Origin: Lysobacter concretionis Ko07 = DSM 16239
GTDB lineage: Bacteria > Pseudomonadota > Gammaproteobacteria > Xanthomonadales > Xanthomonadaceae
Assembly: GCF_000768345.1 (NCBI RefSeq)
Contig: NZ_AVPS01000001.1
Span: 248,001-312,000, forward strand
Length of the DNA stretch: 64,000 nucleotides
Direction of reading: 5' to 3'
Part shown: one piece after another, positions 45,637 through 56,113 of the stretch
Layout: each line of letters begins with the position of its first letter
Position numbering within the stretch: position 1 is the stretch's first letter
The notes under the pieces: generated by a model
Told to the model about the DNA's origin: nothing
Databases searched by the model: none
What the model saw: only the letters and a program-made list of their open reading frames with translations
Translations under genes and position numbers: made by a program

Positions 45637-48600
45637 ATGAAGCATCGGCGTCGCCGGTCTGCCTGGAGGTCGGGTTTCCTGCGCAAGCGGGGGCGCGTGC
45701 AGGGCGCGGAGCCGGTGGCCGATGAAATGCCGTTGCGCGCACCGCTGTACGGCACCGAGCGGATGGAGCGGCATGGGCGGCACCTGGCGGGCCATCACGA
45801 GGTCAGCATGCGGCCGCATGCGGACTTGCTGCTGGAGCGGCTCAGCGACAACCAGCGGGTGCTGGACCTGGCCTGCGCGACGCTGACCGAGGCGGCGCAG
45901 GCGAACCGGCGGCTGACGCCGGCGGCGGATTGGCTGCTCGACAACATCTATCTGATCCAGGAGCAGATCGCGATCGCGCGGCGGCACTTGCCGCGGGGTT
46001 ACAGCCGGGAGCTGCCGCGGCTGATCAACGGCGTTTCGGCGGGTCTGCCGCGGGTCTACGACATTGCGCTGAACGCGATTTCGCACGGCGACGGCCGCAT
46101 CGATGCCGAAAGCCTCGGCCGCTTCGTGGCGGCCTACCAGACCGTCCGCCCGCTCCGGCTGGGCGAGTTGTGGGCGATCCCGATCATGCTGCGGCTGGCG
46201 CTGATCGAGAACCTGCGCCGGGTCAGCGTCGGCATCGTCGCCGGCCGCGAGGACTGCGATCTGGCCGACGCGTGGGCGGACCGGCTGACCGAAGTGGCCG
46301 AGTCGAACCCGAAGGACCTGGTGCTGGTGATCGCCGACATGGCGCGCTCGAACCCGCCGGTGGCGACCCCGTTCGTGGCCGAACTGGCGCGGCGGCTGCA
46401 GGGACAGAGCTCCGCGCTCGCACTGCCGCTGACCTGGGTGGAGCAATGGCTGGCCGAGAGCGGCCACACCATCGAGCAGATGGTGCAGGTGGAAGGCCAG
46501 CGCCAGGCCGCCGACCAGGTTTCGGTAAGCAACAGCATCGGCAGCCTGCGGTTCCTGTCGATGATGGATTGGCAGGAGTTCGTCGAGTCCAGCAGCGTGG
46601 TGGAAGCCTGCCTGCGCGAGGACCCCAACGGCACCTATTCGTTGATGGATTTCGCCACCCGCGACCGCTACCGCCACATGACCGAGCAGATCGCCCGGCG
46701 CGGCCGCCTGCAAGAGCTGGCAGTGGCGCAGATGGCGCTCGAGCTGGCACAGGCGGCCGCGGTGATGCACGGCGCGGACGACATCCGCGCGCATGTCGGC
46801 TACTACCTGGTCGATGCCGGCCGCGTTTCGCTGGAGCACGCGCTGTCCGCGCGCCCCACCGTCGACGCCTCGGTGCGCAGGACCGCGCGCCGGGTGCCGC
46901 TGCTGGCGTACACGGTGCCGATGGCGCTGATCGTCTTCTTCTTCACCCAGGGACTGGTGGTGGAGGCGGACCAATTCCTGCCGGGTGACGACTGGTTGTG
47001 GCCGGTGGGGCTGCTGGCGGTGATCGCCTTCAGCGAGCTCGGCGTGGCCTGCGTGAACTGGGGTGCGACCTTGCTGGCGACGCCGCGGACGTTGCCGCGC
47101 ATGGACTACTCCGATGGCATCCCGGCGACGGCGCGCACGGTGGTGGCGGTGCCGACGATGTTCGGCAGTGTCGAGACGATACAGACGTTGATGGAGGCGC
47201 TGGAGGTGCGCTTCCTGGCCAATCGCGACCGCCACCTGCACTTCGTCCTGCTGAGCGATTTCTTCGATGCGCGGCAGGAGGTCCTGCCGCAGGACGGGGT
47301 GTTGCTGGCGGCGGCGCGGCAGGAGATCGAGGCGCTCAACGGGCGCTACGCGAACGGGCAGGGCGACATCTTCTTCCTGTTCCACCGGCCACGCGAATGG
47401 AACCCGCGCGAGCGGGTGTGGATGGGCCGCGAGCGCAAGCGCGGCAAGCTGTCGGCACTGAACGACTTCCTCCGCACCGGCGTGCGGGAGCCGTTCCTCA
47501 GCATCGTCGGCGATACCGCATCGCTGCAGGACGTGCGCTACGTCATCACCCTGGACACCGACACCAGGCTGCCGCGCGACGCCGGGCGCAAGCTGGTCGG
47601 CACCCTTGCGCATCCGCTGAACCGCGCCGGGTTCGATCCGAAGCGGGGCGTGGTGACGCGGGGCTACGGCATCCTGCAGCCGCGCGTGGGCATCAGCATG
47701 AGCGGCCAGGCGAGCTCGTGGTATGCGCGCCTGTATGGCAGCGAGCCGGGCATCGACCCGTACACGCGTGCGGTGTCGGACGTGTACCAGGACCTGTTCA
47801 GCGAAGGCTCGTTCGTCGGCAAGGGCATCTATGACATCGACGCGTTCGATGCCGCGCTCGACGAGCGCATCCCGCCCAACCGCGTGCTCAGCCACGACCT
47901 GCTGGAAGGCTGCTACGCCCGCGCGGGCGTGGTCAGCGACGTGCAGCTGTACGAGGACTATCCATCGCGTTACGCGGTGGACGTGAAGCGCCGCCACCGC
48001 TGGATCCGCGGCGACTGGCAGCTGCTGCCGTGGTTGCTGCCGTGGGTGCGGCGGGCGGACGGGCATTTCGAGCGCAATCCGCTGTCGATGCTGTCGCGCG
48101 GCAAGCTGGTCGACAACCTGCGGCGCAGCCTGGTGCCGGCTGCGACCACCGCGTTGCTGGTGCTGGGCTGGTGGCTGGCGCCCCAGCCGCTGGCGTGGAC
48201 GCTGTGGGTGTTGTCGATCCTGCTGATCCCGCCGCTGCTGGCCTCGATGGTGGATTTCGTGCGCCGTCCGCCCGACCTGTCGCTGCGCGCGCACCTGCGC
48301 CATGCGCTGGCGATGACGCTGCGCAATTTCGTCCACGCGCCGTTGACCCTGGCCTGCCTGCCCTACGAGGCGGTGTTCAGCTTGGGCGCGATCGCGCGGA
48401 CGTTGTGGCGGATGCTGTGGCGACGGCGCCTGCTGCAATGGAATCCGTCCAGCGAGGTGGAGCGCACGCTCGGCGACGGCGTGTGGGCATCGCTGCGCGG
48501 GATGTGGTCGGCACCGGTGTTCGCGCTGGTGGTCGGCATCGCGCTGGCGGTCGTGCGCCCGGCCGCGCTGGCGGTCGCGCTGCCGGTGCTGGCGTTGTGG

Positions 48601-51600
48601 TTCGTCTCGCCGTGGCTGATGTGGTGGCTGGGGCGTCCGCGCGTGGACGAGGTGGCGGCCCTGTCGCGCGACCAGATGCGGTTCCTGCGGCGCCTGGCGC
48701 GGCGGACGTGGGCGTACTTTGAAACCCACGTCACCCGCGACGACCACTGGCTGCCGCCGGACAACGTGCAGGAGCATCCGACCCTGATCGTGGCCCGCCG
48801 CACCTCGCCGACCAACATCGGCCTGTCCCTGCTGGCGGATCTGGCCGCCTGGGATTTCGGCTACGCGACGGTCGGCACGGTGATGGCGCGCTGCGGCAAC
48901 ACGCTGCGCACGATGGAGGCGCTGTCGCGCTACCGCGGTCATTTCTTCAACTGGTACGACACCCAGACCCTGCAGCCCCTGCCGCCGCATTACGTGTCCA
49001 CGGTCGACAGCGGCAACCTCGCCGGCCACCTGCTGACGTTGCGGCAGGGCCTGCTGGCGCTGGCGGACGCGCCGCTGCTGCCGCCCGCGGCACTGCAGGG
49101 GCTGGCGGACACTCTGGACGTGTTGCGCGAGTCCGCCGGCGGGCTGCCGCCGGGTGAGGCGGTCACCGCCTTCCAGGCCGAACTCGATGCGGCGCTGGCG
49201 GATCCGCCGCACGATCCGGGCCGGGCGCTGGCGGTGTTCAGGCGCTTGCAGGCGCTGGCCCAGACCATCCACGAACACGTCGCCGGTGCGGATGCGGAAG
49301 AGACCGGCGAGATGGCGCACTGGGCGCGGGCGCTGCACGAACAGTGTGCAGCCGTGCACGAGGAACTGGTGTGGCTGGCGCCGTGGCTGGAGGATGCCAC
49401 CGGGGCGGGCGATGCCCCGCTCAATGCGTCCAGCCCGCCGCACGACCTCACGCCGGGTGACATCACGCGGCCGGGCATCCCGACCCTGCGGCAGTTGGCC
49501 GCCGGCCCGGAGCCTGTCGCGGCCGAGCGCGCGCAGGAACGCATCGTCGAACTGGCCCGTCTGGCGCACGTCGCCGGCCAGTGCGCGCAGTTCGACTTCG
49601 GCTTCCTCTACGACCCGGCGCGGCGCCTGCTGGCGATCGGCTACAACGCCGAGGAGCACCGTTGCGACCAGGGGTTCTACGACCTGCTCGCATCGGAGGC
49701 GCGCCTGTGCACTTTCGTCACCATCGCCCAGGGGCAGTTGCCGCAGGAGACCTGGTTCGCGCTGGGCCGGCTGCTGACCGAGGTCGACGGCGAACCGACC
49801 CTGCTGTCGTGGAGCGGCTCGATGTTCGAGTACCTGATGCCGCAGCTGGTGATGCCCACTTACCGCGGCACGCTGCTCGACCAGACCGCGCGCAACAGCG
49901 TGCAGCGGCATATCGAGTACGGCCGCCAGCGCAATGTCCCGTGGGGCATGTCGGAGTCGGGCTACCAGTTGTTCGATGCGCGGATGAACTACCAGTACCG
50001 CGCGTTCGGCGTGCCCGGGCTGGGCCTGAAACGCGGACTCGCGCAGGATCTGGTGATCGCGCCGTACGCCAGCATGATGGCGCTGATGGTCGCCCCCGAG
50101 GCGGCCTGCGAGAACCTGCAGCGGCTGACGCGCAAGGGTTTCGGCGGCCGGTTCGGCCTGTACGAGGCAATCGATTACACCGCCGCGCGGCTGCCGCCCG
50201 GGCAGGAGCACGCGGTGATCCGCTCGTTCATGGTCCATCACCAGGGCATGGGCCTGCTGGCGCTGGCCTACCTGCTGTGCGACCAGCCGATGCAGAAGCG
50301 GTTCATGGCCGACCCCGAGTTCCAGGCCACCTCGTTGCTGTTGCAGGAGCGCATTCCTCGCACCGGGCTGCTGCACCCGCACGCGGCGGAAGTGGCCAGT
50401 GCCGGTCGACGCTCCGAGGCCAGCGAGATCGAGCTGCGGATCTTCCGCGACCCCGGCCTGCTGCGGCCCGCGGTGCAGATCCTCTCCAACGGCCGCTACC
50501 ACGTGATGGTCAGCGGGGCCGGCGGCGGTTACAGCCGCACCAACGAGATGGCGGTGACGCGCTGGCGCGAGGACGGCACCCGCGACCACTGGGGCAGCTT
50601 CTGCTACCTGCGCGACCTGGACGACGGCGAGTTCTGGTCGGCCGCGTTCCAGCCCTGCCTGGTGCCGGTGGACGGCTACGAGGCGATCTTCTCGGACGCG
50701 AAGGCCGAGTACCGCGGGCGCAAGCGCGACTTCGACATGCACACCGAGATCGCGGTCTCGCCCGAGGACGACATCGAGCTGCGCCGCCTGCGCATCACCA
50801 ACCGCTCCGGCGTGGCGCGCAGCGTCGAGATCACCAGCTATGCCGAGGTGGTGCTGGCCCCGGCGATCGCCGACGAACTGCACCCGGCCTTCAGCAACCT
50901 GTTCGTGCAGACCGAGCTGCTGCGCGACAAGCAGGCGATCATCTGCACCCGCCGTCCGCGCGGGCACGACGAGGTGTCGCCGTGGATGTTCCACCTGCTG
51001 GCGGTGCATGACGCGGACGTGGATGCGATCTCCTACGAGACCGACCGCGCGCGCTTCGTCGGCCGCGGCAACGACCTGCAACGGCCGCTGGCGATGACGG
51101 CCACCGCCGCGCTGTCCGACAGCGACGGCTCGGTGCTCGATCCCATCGTCGCGGTGCGTTGCCGGATCACCCTGGCACCGGGGCAGACGGCCAGCATCGA
51201 CATGGTCACCGGCGTGGGCGTCTCGCACGAATCCTGCGCGGGGCTGATCGACAAGTACCGCGACCGCCGCCTGGCCGACCGCGTGTTCGACCTGGCATGG
51301 ACGCACAGCCAGGTCGTGCGCAACCAGATCAATGCGACCCAGGCCGATGCCCAGCTGTACGAGCGCCTGGCCGGGCTGGTGCTGTATGCCAACCCCGCCC
51401 TGCGGGCCGACTCCACCGTGTTGCGGCAGAACCGGCGCGGCCAGTCGGGCCTGTGGGGGCAGGCGGTGTCCGGCGACCATCCGGTGGTACTGCTGCAGAT
51501 CGCCGACGCCGCCAACATCGAGCTGGTGCGCCAGCTCGTGCAGGCGCACGCGTACTGGCGGCTGAAAGGGCTGGCGGTCGACCTGGTGATCTGGAACGAG

Positions 51601-54396
51601 GACCAGGCCGGCTACCGCCAGCAGTTGCAGGACCAGATCATGGGCCTGATCGCGGCCGGGGTGGAGGCCCACGTGATCGACCGGCCTGGCGGCATCTTCG
51701 TGCGCCCGACCCACCAGATATCGCAGGAAGACCGCATCCTCATGCAGGCGGTCGCGCGGGTGGTGCTCAGCGATGCGCACGGCAACCTGTACGAGCAGCT
51801 GGGCCGCCGTTCCCCGCCGCCGCCGGTGGTGCCGCTGCTGCTGCCGGCGCCAGTGCAGTACGAGCTGATGCCGCGTGAGGGCGAGGGCGAGGGCGAGGTT
51901 GAGGCAGCCGATGCAAGCGCGCCGCCGCACGACTCCTGGCCGTTCGATGCGGCCGGTCCGGAGCGTGTCCTCGGCAACGGCATCGGCGGCTTCTCGCCCG
52001 ACGGCCGCGAGTACGTGATCGAGCTGGCGGACGGACAGACCACGCCGGCGCCGTGGTCGAACGTGCTGGCGAACGCGGAGTTCGGCTGCGTGGTGAGCGA
52101 GAGCTCGCCGGGCTACACCTGGGGCGAGAACGCGCACGAGTTCCGCCTGACGCCGTGGCACAACGACCCGGTCAGCGACACGGCGGGCGAGGCGTTCTAC
52201 CTGCGCGACGAGGACACCGGCCACCTGTGGTCGCCGATGGCGCTGCCCCGCCGCGGCACCGGCAGCTACCGCACCCGCCACGGCTTCGGCTACAGCGTCT
52301 ACGAGCATGTCGAGGACGGCATCGCCAGCGAGCTGTGGATCTACGTGGGCCTGCAGGACGCGGTGAAGTACAGCGTGCTCAAGCTGGCCAACCGCTCCGG
52401 TCGCCCGCGCCGACTGAGCGCCACCGGCTACGTGGAATGGATCCTCGGCGACCTGCAGGCCCGGACCCGGATGCACGTGGTCACCGAGGTCGATGGCGAC
52501 AGCGGCGTGCTGACCGCGCGCAATGCCTACAACACCGAGTTCGAGGGCCGGGTCGCGTTCTTCGACACCGATGCCCGCGAGCGCAGCATCACCTGCGACC
52601 GGGTCGACTTCATCGGCCGCAACGGCAGCCTGCGACACCCCGCCGGGTTGTTGCGCGAGCACCTGTCGGGGCAGCTCGGCCCGGGTCTGGACCCGTGCGC
52701 GGCGATCCAGGTGACGCTGGATCTGGATGTCGGGCAAACCACCGAAACCGTGTTCCGGCTCGGCATGGGCCGCGACTGGGGCGAGGCGGTGTCGCTGGCG
52801 CGCGCCTGCCGCGGCGTCGACGCGGCCCACGACGCGCTGGACGCGGTGCGCATGCACTGGTCGCGCACCTTGGGCACGATCAAGGTGGAAACCCCGGAGC
52901 CCGCCTTCGACGTGCTGGCGAACGGCTGGCTGATGTACCAGACGATCGCCTGCCGCTTCATGGCGCGCAGCGGCTATTACCAGTCCGGCGGCGCGTACGG
53001 CTTCCGCGACCAGCTGCAGGACTCGATGGCGATGGTGCACGCCGAGCCGGCGCTGGTACGCGGCCATCTGCTGCTCAGCGCCGCGCACCAGTTCCCCGAG
53101 GGCGACGTGCTGCACTGGTGGCACCCGCCGCTGGATCGCGGCGTGCGCACGCGCTGCTCGGACGATTACCTGTGGCTGCCGCTGGCGACCTGCCGCTACG
53201 TCGAAGCCACCGGCGATGCCGGCGTGCTCGATGAGCTGGTGGCCTACATCGAGGGCCGGCCGGTCGGCCCGGACGAGGAGTCCTACTACGACCTGCCGAT
53301 GCGCTCGATGCTGCGCCAGAGCCTGTACCAGCACTGCGTGCGCTCGCTCAAGCGCGGGCTGGAGCTGGTCGGCGAACGCGGGCTGCCGCTGATCGCCACC
53401 GGCGACTGGAACGACGGCATGAACCGGGTCGGCGAGCGCGGCAAGGGCGAAAGCGTCTGGCTCGGGTTCTTCCTGTACGAGGTGCTGAGCCGCTTCAGCG
53501 CGGTGGCGCGCCGGCACCGCGACGAGGCGTTCGCCGAGCATTGCCTGGAGGCGGCCGAACAGTTGCGGCAGAACCTCGAGCAGCACGCCTGGGACGGCGA
53601 CTGGTACCGGCGCGCGTGGTTCGACAACGGCGCGCCGCTGGGTTCCAGCCGCAGCGACGAATGCCGGATCGACTCGATCTCGCAGAGCTGGGCGGTGCTG
53701 TCCGGCGCCGGCGACCCGGCCCGCACGCGGCAGGCGATGGCATCGCTGGACCGCTACCTGGTGCGCCGCGATGCCGGCCTGATCCAGTTGCTGGACCCGC
53801 CGTTCGACAAGACCCCGCAGGACCCCGGCTACATCCGCGGCTACGTGCCCGGCGTGCGCGAGAACGGCGGCCAGTACACCCATTCCGCGGTCTGGGCGAC
53901 GATGGCGTTCGCGCAGATGGGCGACACCGCCCGCGCGTGGGAACTGATGCGGATGATCAGTCCGGTCAGCCACGGCGGCAGCGCCGAGGGCATGGCGGTC
54001 TACAAGGTCGAGCCCTACGTCATGGCCGCCGACGTGTACGCGGTCGCGCCGCATGTCGGACGCGGCGGCTGGACCTGGTACACCGGCTCGTCGGGCTGGA
54101 TGTACCGGCTGATGGTCGAATCGCTGCTGGGCGTGCGGCGCGAGGCCGACCGCCTGCACATCACCCCGCTGTTGCCGGCGGAGTGGCCGGAGTTCCGCCT
54201 GCGCTACCGCTACCGCGACACCGAGTACGCGATCCACGTGCAGCACGCGAGCGGGGACCAGCCCTCCCGCCTGCAACTCGATGGCGAGCCGCAGGCGGGG
54301 TTGAGCATCGACCTGCAGGACGACCGCATCGCCCATGCGGTGGAGGTGTGGGTGGGCACGGAACGTCGGGACAACCGGGCGCAGGGCGTGGGATGA
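45637..54396 (+). CDS. ndvB: Cyclic beta-1,2-glucan synthase (NdvB/ChvB type)
   Basis: A 2919-residue inner-membrane enzyme, normal size for the family. It starts primer-free, elongates and cyclises beta-1,2-linked glucan from UDP-glucose; the product goes to the periplasm and aids osmotic adaptation and host interactions. An N-terminal domain (1-410) precedes two membrane helices (about 423-475). The GT84 domain (about 500-800) has D640-TD in ITLDTDTRLP and an RW element in RRHRWIRGDWQ (W789). Four or more membrane helices lie at about 830-1000, then a glucoamylase-like module, and a C-terminal GH94 phosphorylase domain with the conserved D2593 in DWNDGMN. GGAAG precedes the ATG. A short insert GEGEGEVE lies near residue 2085. 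Confidence 0.95.
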   Translation: MKHRRRRSAWRSGFLRKRGRVQGAEPVADEMPLRAPLYGTERMERHGRHLAGHHEVSMRPHADLLLERLSDNQRVLDLACATLTEAAQANRRLTPAADWLLDNIYLIQEQIAIARRHLPRGYSRELPRLINGVSAGLPRVYDIALNAISHGDGRIDAESLGRFVAAYQTVRPLRLGELWAIPIMLRLALIENLRRVSVGIVAGREDCDLADAWADRLTEVAESNPKDLVLVIADMARSNPPVATPFVAELARRLQGQSSALALPLTWVEQWLAESGHTIEQMVQVEGQRQAADQVSVSNSIGSLRFLSMMDWQEFVESSSVVEACLREDPNGTYSLMDFATRDRYRHMTEQIARRGRLQELAVAQMALELAQAAAVMHGADDIRAHVGYYLVDAGRVSLEHALSARPTVDASVRRTARRVPLLAYTVPMALIVFFFTQGLVVEADQFLPGDDWLWPVGLLAVIAFSELGVACVNWGATLLATPRTLPRMDYSDGIPATARTVVAVPTMFGSVETIQTLMEALEVRFLANRDRHLHFVLLSDFFDARQEVLPQDGVLLAAARQEIEALNGRYANGQGDIFFLFHRPREWNPRERVWMGRERKRGKLSALNDFLRTGVREPFLSIVGDTASLQDVRYVITLDTDTRLPRDAGRKLVGTLAHPLNRAGFDPKRGVVTRGYGILQPRVGISMSGQASSWYARLYGSEPGIDPYTRAVSDVYQDLFSEGSFVGKGIYDIDAFDAALDERIPPNRVLSHDLLEGCYARAGVVSDVQLYEDYPSRYAVDVKRRHRWIRGDWQLLPWLLPWVRRADGHFERNPLSMLSRGKLVDNLRRSLVPAATTALLVLGWWLAPQPLAWTLWVLSILLIPPLLASMVDFVRRPPDLSLRAHLRHALAMTLRNFVHAPLTLACLPYEAVFSLGAIARTLWRMLWRRRLLQWNPSSEVERTLGDGVWASLRGMWSAPVFALVVGIALAVVRPAALAVALPVLALWFVSPWLMWWLGRPRVDEVAALSRDQMRFLRRLARRTWAYFETHVTRDDHWLPPDNVQEHPTLIVARRTSPTNIGLSLLADLAAWDFGYATVGTVMARCGNTLRTMEALSRYRGHFFNWYDTQTLQPLPPHYVSTVDSGNLAGHLLTLRQGLLALADAPLLPPAALQGLADTLDVLRESAGGLPPGEAVTAFQAELDAALADPPHDPGRALAVFRRLQALAQTIHEHVAGADAEETGEMAHWARALHEQCAAVHEELVWLAPWLEDATGAGDAPLNASSPPHDLTPGDITRPGIPTLRQLAAGPEPVAAERAQERIVELARLAHVAGQCAQFDFGFLYDPARRLLAIGYNAEEHRCDQGFYDLLASEARLCTFVTIAQGQLPQETWFALGRLLTEVDGEPTLLSWSGSMFEYLMPQLVMPTYRGTLLDQTARNSVQRHIEYGRQRNVPWGMSESGYQLFDARMNYQYRAFGVPGLGLKRGLAQDLVIAPYASMMALMVAPEAACENLQRLTRKGFGGRFGLYEAIDYTAARLPPGQEHAVIRSFMVHHQGMGLLALAYLLCDQPMQKRFMADPEFQATSLLLQERIPRTGLLHPHAAEVASAGRRSEASEIELRIFRDPGLLRPAVQILSNGRYHVMVSGAGGGYSRTNEMAVTRWREDGTRDHWGSFCYLRDLDDGEFWSAAFQPCLVPVDGYEAIFSDAKAEYRGRKRDFDMHTEIAVSPEDDIELRRLRITNRSGVARSVEITSYAEVVLAPAIADELHPAFSNLFVQTELLRDKQAIICTRRPRGHDEVSPWMFHLLAVHDADVDAISYETDRARFVGRGNDLQRPLAMTATAALSDSDGSVLDPIVAVRCRITLAPGQTASIDMVTGVGVSHESCAGLIDKYRDRRLADRVFDLAWTHSQVVRNQINATQADAQLYERLAGLVLYANPALRADSTVLRQNRRGQSGLWGQAVSGDHPVVLLQIADAANIELVRQLVQAHAYWRLKGLAVDLVIWNEDQAGYRQQLQDQIMGLIAAGVEAHVIDRPGGIFVRPTHQISQEDRILMQAVARVVLSDAHGNLYEQLGRRSPPPPVVPLLLPAPVQYELMPREGEGEGEVEAADASAPPHDSWPFDAAGPERVLGNGIGGFSPDGREYVIELADGQTTPAPWSNVLANAEFGCVVSESSPGYTWGENAHEFRLTPWHNDPVSDTAGEAFYLRDEDTGHLWSPMALPRRGTGSYRTRHGFGYSVYEHVEDGIASELWIYVGLQDAVKYSVLKLANRSGRPRRLSATGYVEWILGDLQARTRMHVVTEVDGDSGVLTARNAYNTEFEGRVAFFDTDARERSITCDRVDFIGRNGSLRHPAGLLREHLSGQLGPGLDPCAAIQVTLDLDVGQTTETVFRLGMGRDWGEAVSLARACRGVDAAHDALDAVRMHWSRTLGTIKVETPEPAFDVLANGWLMYQTIACRFMARSGYYQSGGAYGFRDQLQDSMAMVHAEPALVRGHLLLSAAHQFPEGDVLHWWHPPLDRGVRTRCSDDYLWLPLATCRYVEATGDAGVLDELVAYIEGRPVGPDEESYYDLPMRSMLRQSLYQHCVRSLKRGLELVGERGLPLIATGDWNDGMNRVGERGKGESVWLGFFLYEVLSRFSAVARRHRDEAFAEHCLEAAEQLRQNLEQHAWDGDWYRRAWFDNGAPLGSSRSDECRIDSISQSWAVLSGAGDPARTRQAMASLDRYLVRRDAGLIQLLDPPFDKTPQDPGYIRGYVPGVRENGGQYTHSAVWATMAFAQMGDTARAWELMRMISPVSHGGSAEGMAVYKVEPYVMAADVYAVAPHVGRGGWTWYTGSSGWMYRLMVESLLGVRREADRLHITPLLPAEWPEFRLRYRYRDTEYAIHVQHASGDQPSRLQLDGEPQAGLSIDLQDDRIAHAVEVWVGTERRDNRAQGVG

Positions 54397-54527
54397 AGGC
54401 CGCCGACGGGAACACACCCTCCTGACGATGCCGGCATGATGGGGCTCGCCTCACCACGTCAGGGTTGAACCGGCGATTCGGGAACTGCAGCGTCACGGTG
54501 CCCGGCCAGCCGCCATCGGCGCACGCG

Positions 54528-54554
54528 AAAAAGCCGCCGGTATCCATCGGCGGC
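54528..54554 (-). terminator. Leftward-oriented terminator-like hairpin
   Basis: Read leftward, a 7-base-pair stem (GCCGCCG / CGGCGGC) with an 8-base loop is followed by TTTTT. No leftward gene ends here; both neighbours run rightward. It may stop antisense transcription, or the orientation may be chance. Confidence 0.35.
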
Positions 54555-54623
54555 CGGGTGACCGGCGGTATCGATCGCCGGTTTGCCTTACGGTATGCGG
54601 TTCCCAACGAATGCCGGGCATGC

Positions 54624-55382
54624 ATGAAACGTCTTTCTGGTGTCGTCGCCATATTGATGCTGGTCCTCATCGCCGGTTGCACCAGCACGCCGGTCCGCAA
54701 TCCACTCGCGCAGTGGCACGGCTCGCCGAATCACGAGCCGCGGCGCGCACGGATCATCGTGCTGCACCACACCGCGATGGACAGCGCCGAAGGCGCGCTG
54801 CGGACCCTGCAGACGCGCAACGCCGGAGGGCCGGTGAGCTCGCATTACCTGATCGGTGATGACGGCCGCCGCTACCAGCTGGTGGCCGACGACGCGCGCG
54901 CCTGGCACGCGGGCAGCAGCCGCTGGTCGGGTATCGGCGACCTCAATTCGTATTCGATCGGCATCGAGCTGGACAACGACGGCCGCGAGCCGTTCAGCGA
55001 GCCGCAGATCCAGTCGCTGCTGGTGCTGCTGGCCGACCTGACCGGGCGACTGGGCATCCAGCCGCATCTGGTGGTGGGCCATGGCGATGTCGCGCCCACG
55101 CTCAAGGACGATCCCAGCGTGTGGTTCCCGTGGCAGCGCCTCGCCCAGGCCGGTTTCGGGCTGTGGCCGCGCGAGGTGCTTGGTACACCACCGGTCGGCT
55201 TCGATCCGTGGCTGGCACTGCGCGTGGTGGGCTACGACCTGCGGGATCCGGAAGCCGCGCTGGTGGCGTTCCACCGGCATTTCCGCGGCAACGAGGCGCG
55301 CACCTGGCAACCGGGCGATGCCGAGATCCTGCACGACCTGCAATTGCAGTTGATGGACATGCCGGCGGTGCCGGGGCCCTGA
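54624..55382 (+). CDS. amiD: AmiD-like N-acetylmuramoyl-L-alanine amidase lipoprotein
   Basis: A 252-residue lipoprotein starting at 54624 (MKRLSGVVAILMLVLIAGC). The Amidase_2 domain covers about residues 40-175, with zinc ligands in IIVLHHTAMDS (His), GIELDNDGRE (active Glu) and VVGHGDVAP (His). It cleaves the bond between MurNAc and L-alanine in peptidoglycan or its fragments, likely from the outer membrane like AmiD. AmpD is a cytoplasmic homologue, but the lipobox argues against it. A C-terminal region (about 190-245) resembles the peptidoglycan-binding part of AmiD. Earlier in-frame openings to 54465 lack a signal. Confidence 0.92.
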   Translation: MKRLSGVVAILMLVLIAGCTSTPVRNPLAQWHGSPNHEPRRARIIVLHHTAMDSAEGALRTLQTRNAGGPVSSHYLIGDDGRRYQLVADDARAWHAGSSRWSGIGDLNSYSIGIELDNDGREPFSEPQIQSLLVLLADLTGRLGIQPHLVVGHGDVAPTLKDDPSVWFPWQRLAQAGFGLWPREVLGTPPVGFDPWLALRVVGYDLRDPEAALVAFHRHFRGNEARTWQPGDAEILHDLQLQLMDMPAVPGP

Positions 55383-55598
55383 CCGCCTTGGCGGGCCGCG
55401 CAACGCGATGCTGCCACGCAGCAACGGCAGGCCCATGACGGCGGATCAAGCGGCGGATAAACAGGCGCGTCGGTGAAGGCTTCGTAATGCGGTCGTGAGG
55501 GTCGCGTCAATCGCGGTCCTGCTTATCGCCGGTACAGCGCGGCGGAGGAAAGTGGTGCCGTGTCACGGGGATCCGCCACCACCAGCAGGAGCCTGTCG

Positions 55599-56018
55599 AT
55601 GAACTCACAACCTCTATCGCGCCACCACCCCGCGCCGATCCGCGTCCTCCCTGTGCTTGCGGCAACCCTAGGGTTGATGGCTGTCACCGGCGTGGCCTGG
55701 TCCGCGCCGCCGGCCGCGGCCGCAACGGCGGCCCAGGACCGGACCAGCCGGCAGCTCGAGGTCATGGAACAGGAAGTGTCGCCGCCGCCGGTGAACCCGA
55801 CCGACATCGATCGCGACAACCCGGACAACCCGTGGAGTGCACTGGACACCGATGGCGATGGCCGCATCAGCCGTGAGGAGGGCGATGTCGATCCTGATTT
55901 TTCCGCCAACTTCGACATGGTGGATACCGATCGGGACGGCTACATCAATCGCACCGAAATGGACGCGCGCGACGCGGTCGAGGACACCCCGGAGCCGGAA
56001 GAACAGGACGAGTACTGA
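55599..56018 (+). CDS. Small exported EF-hand protein
   Basis: A 139-residue protein with a signal peptide ending near residue 35 (WSAPPAAAA). The C-terminal half has two canonical EF-hand loops, DTDGDGRISREE and DTDRDGYINRTE, followed by a highly acidic tail (PEPEEQDEY). It probably binds calcium in the periplasm or outside the cell. The ATG at 55599 has AGGAG eight bases upstream. Its partner is unknown. It converges with the APC permease gene 96 bases later. Calmodulin-like enzymes are not implied; single-domain EF-hand proteins of this type are common in Xanthomonadaceae. Confidence 0.88.
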   Translation: MNSQPLSRHHPAPIRVLPVLAATLGLMAVTGVAWSAPPAAAATAAQDRTSRQLEVMEQEVSPPPVNPTDIDRDNPDNPWSALDTDGDGRISREEGDVDPDFSANFDMVDTDRDGYINRTEMDARDAVEDTPEPEEQDEY

Positions 56019-56113
56019 TCCGCGGCTGACACAGACAGCCGCTGCAGACAGCCGCCTCTGTATCAGAGCAGGTGCATCCGCCCCGGATCGGGACCCAGCG
56101 CAGCGCTCCGCGT

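Noticed and set aside
45565-54417. A 2950-residue open frame on the minus strand, fully antisense to ndvB.
   Set aside because: It is in the frame that stays open when the sense gene uses GC-rich third positions. Its translation is low-complexity (His, Arg, Gln, Ala, Val) with no domain, membrane or signal features.
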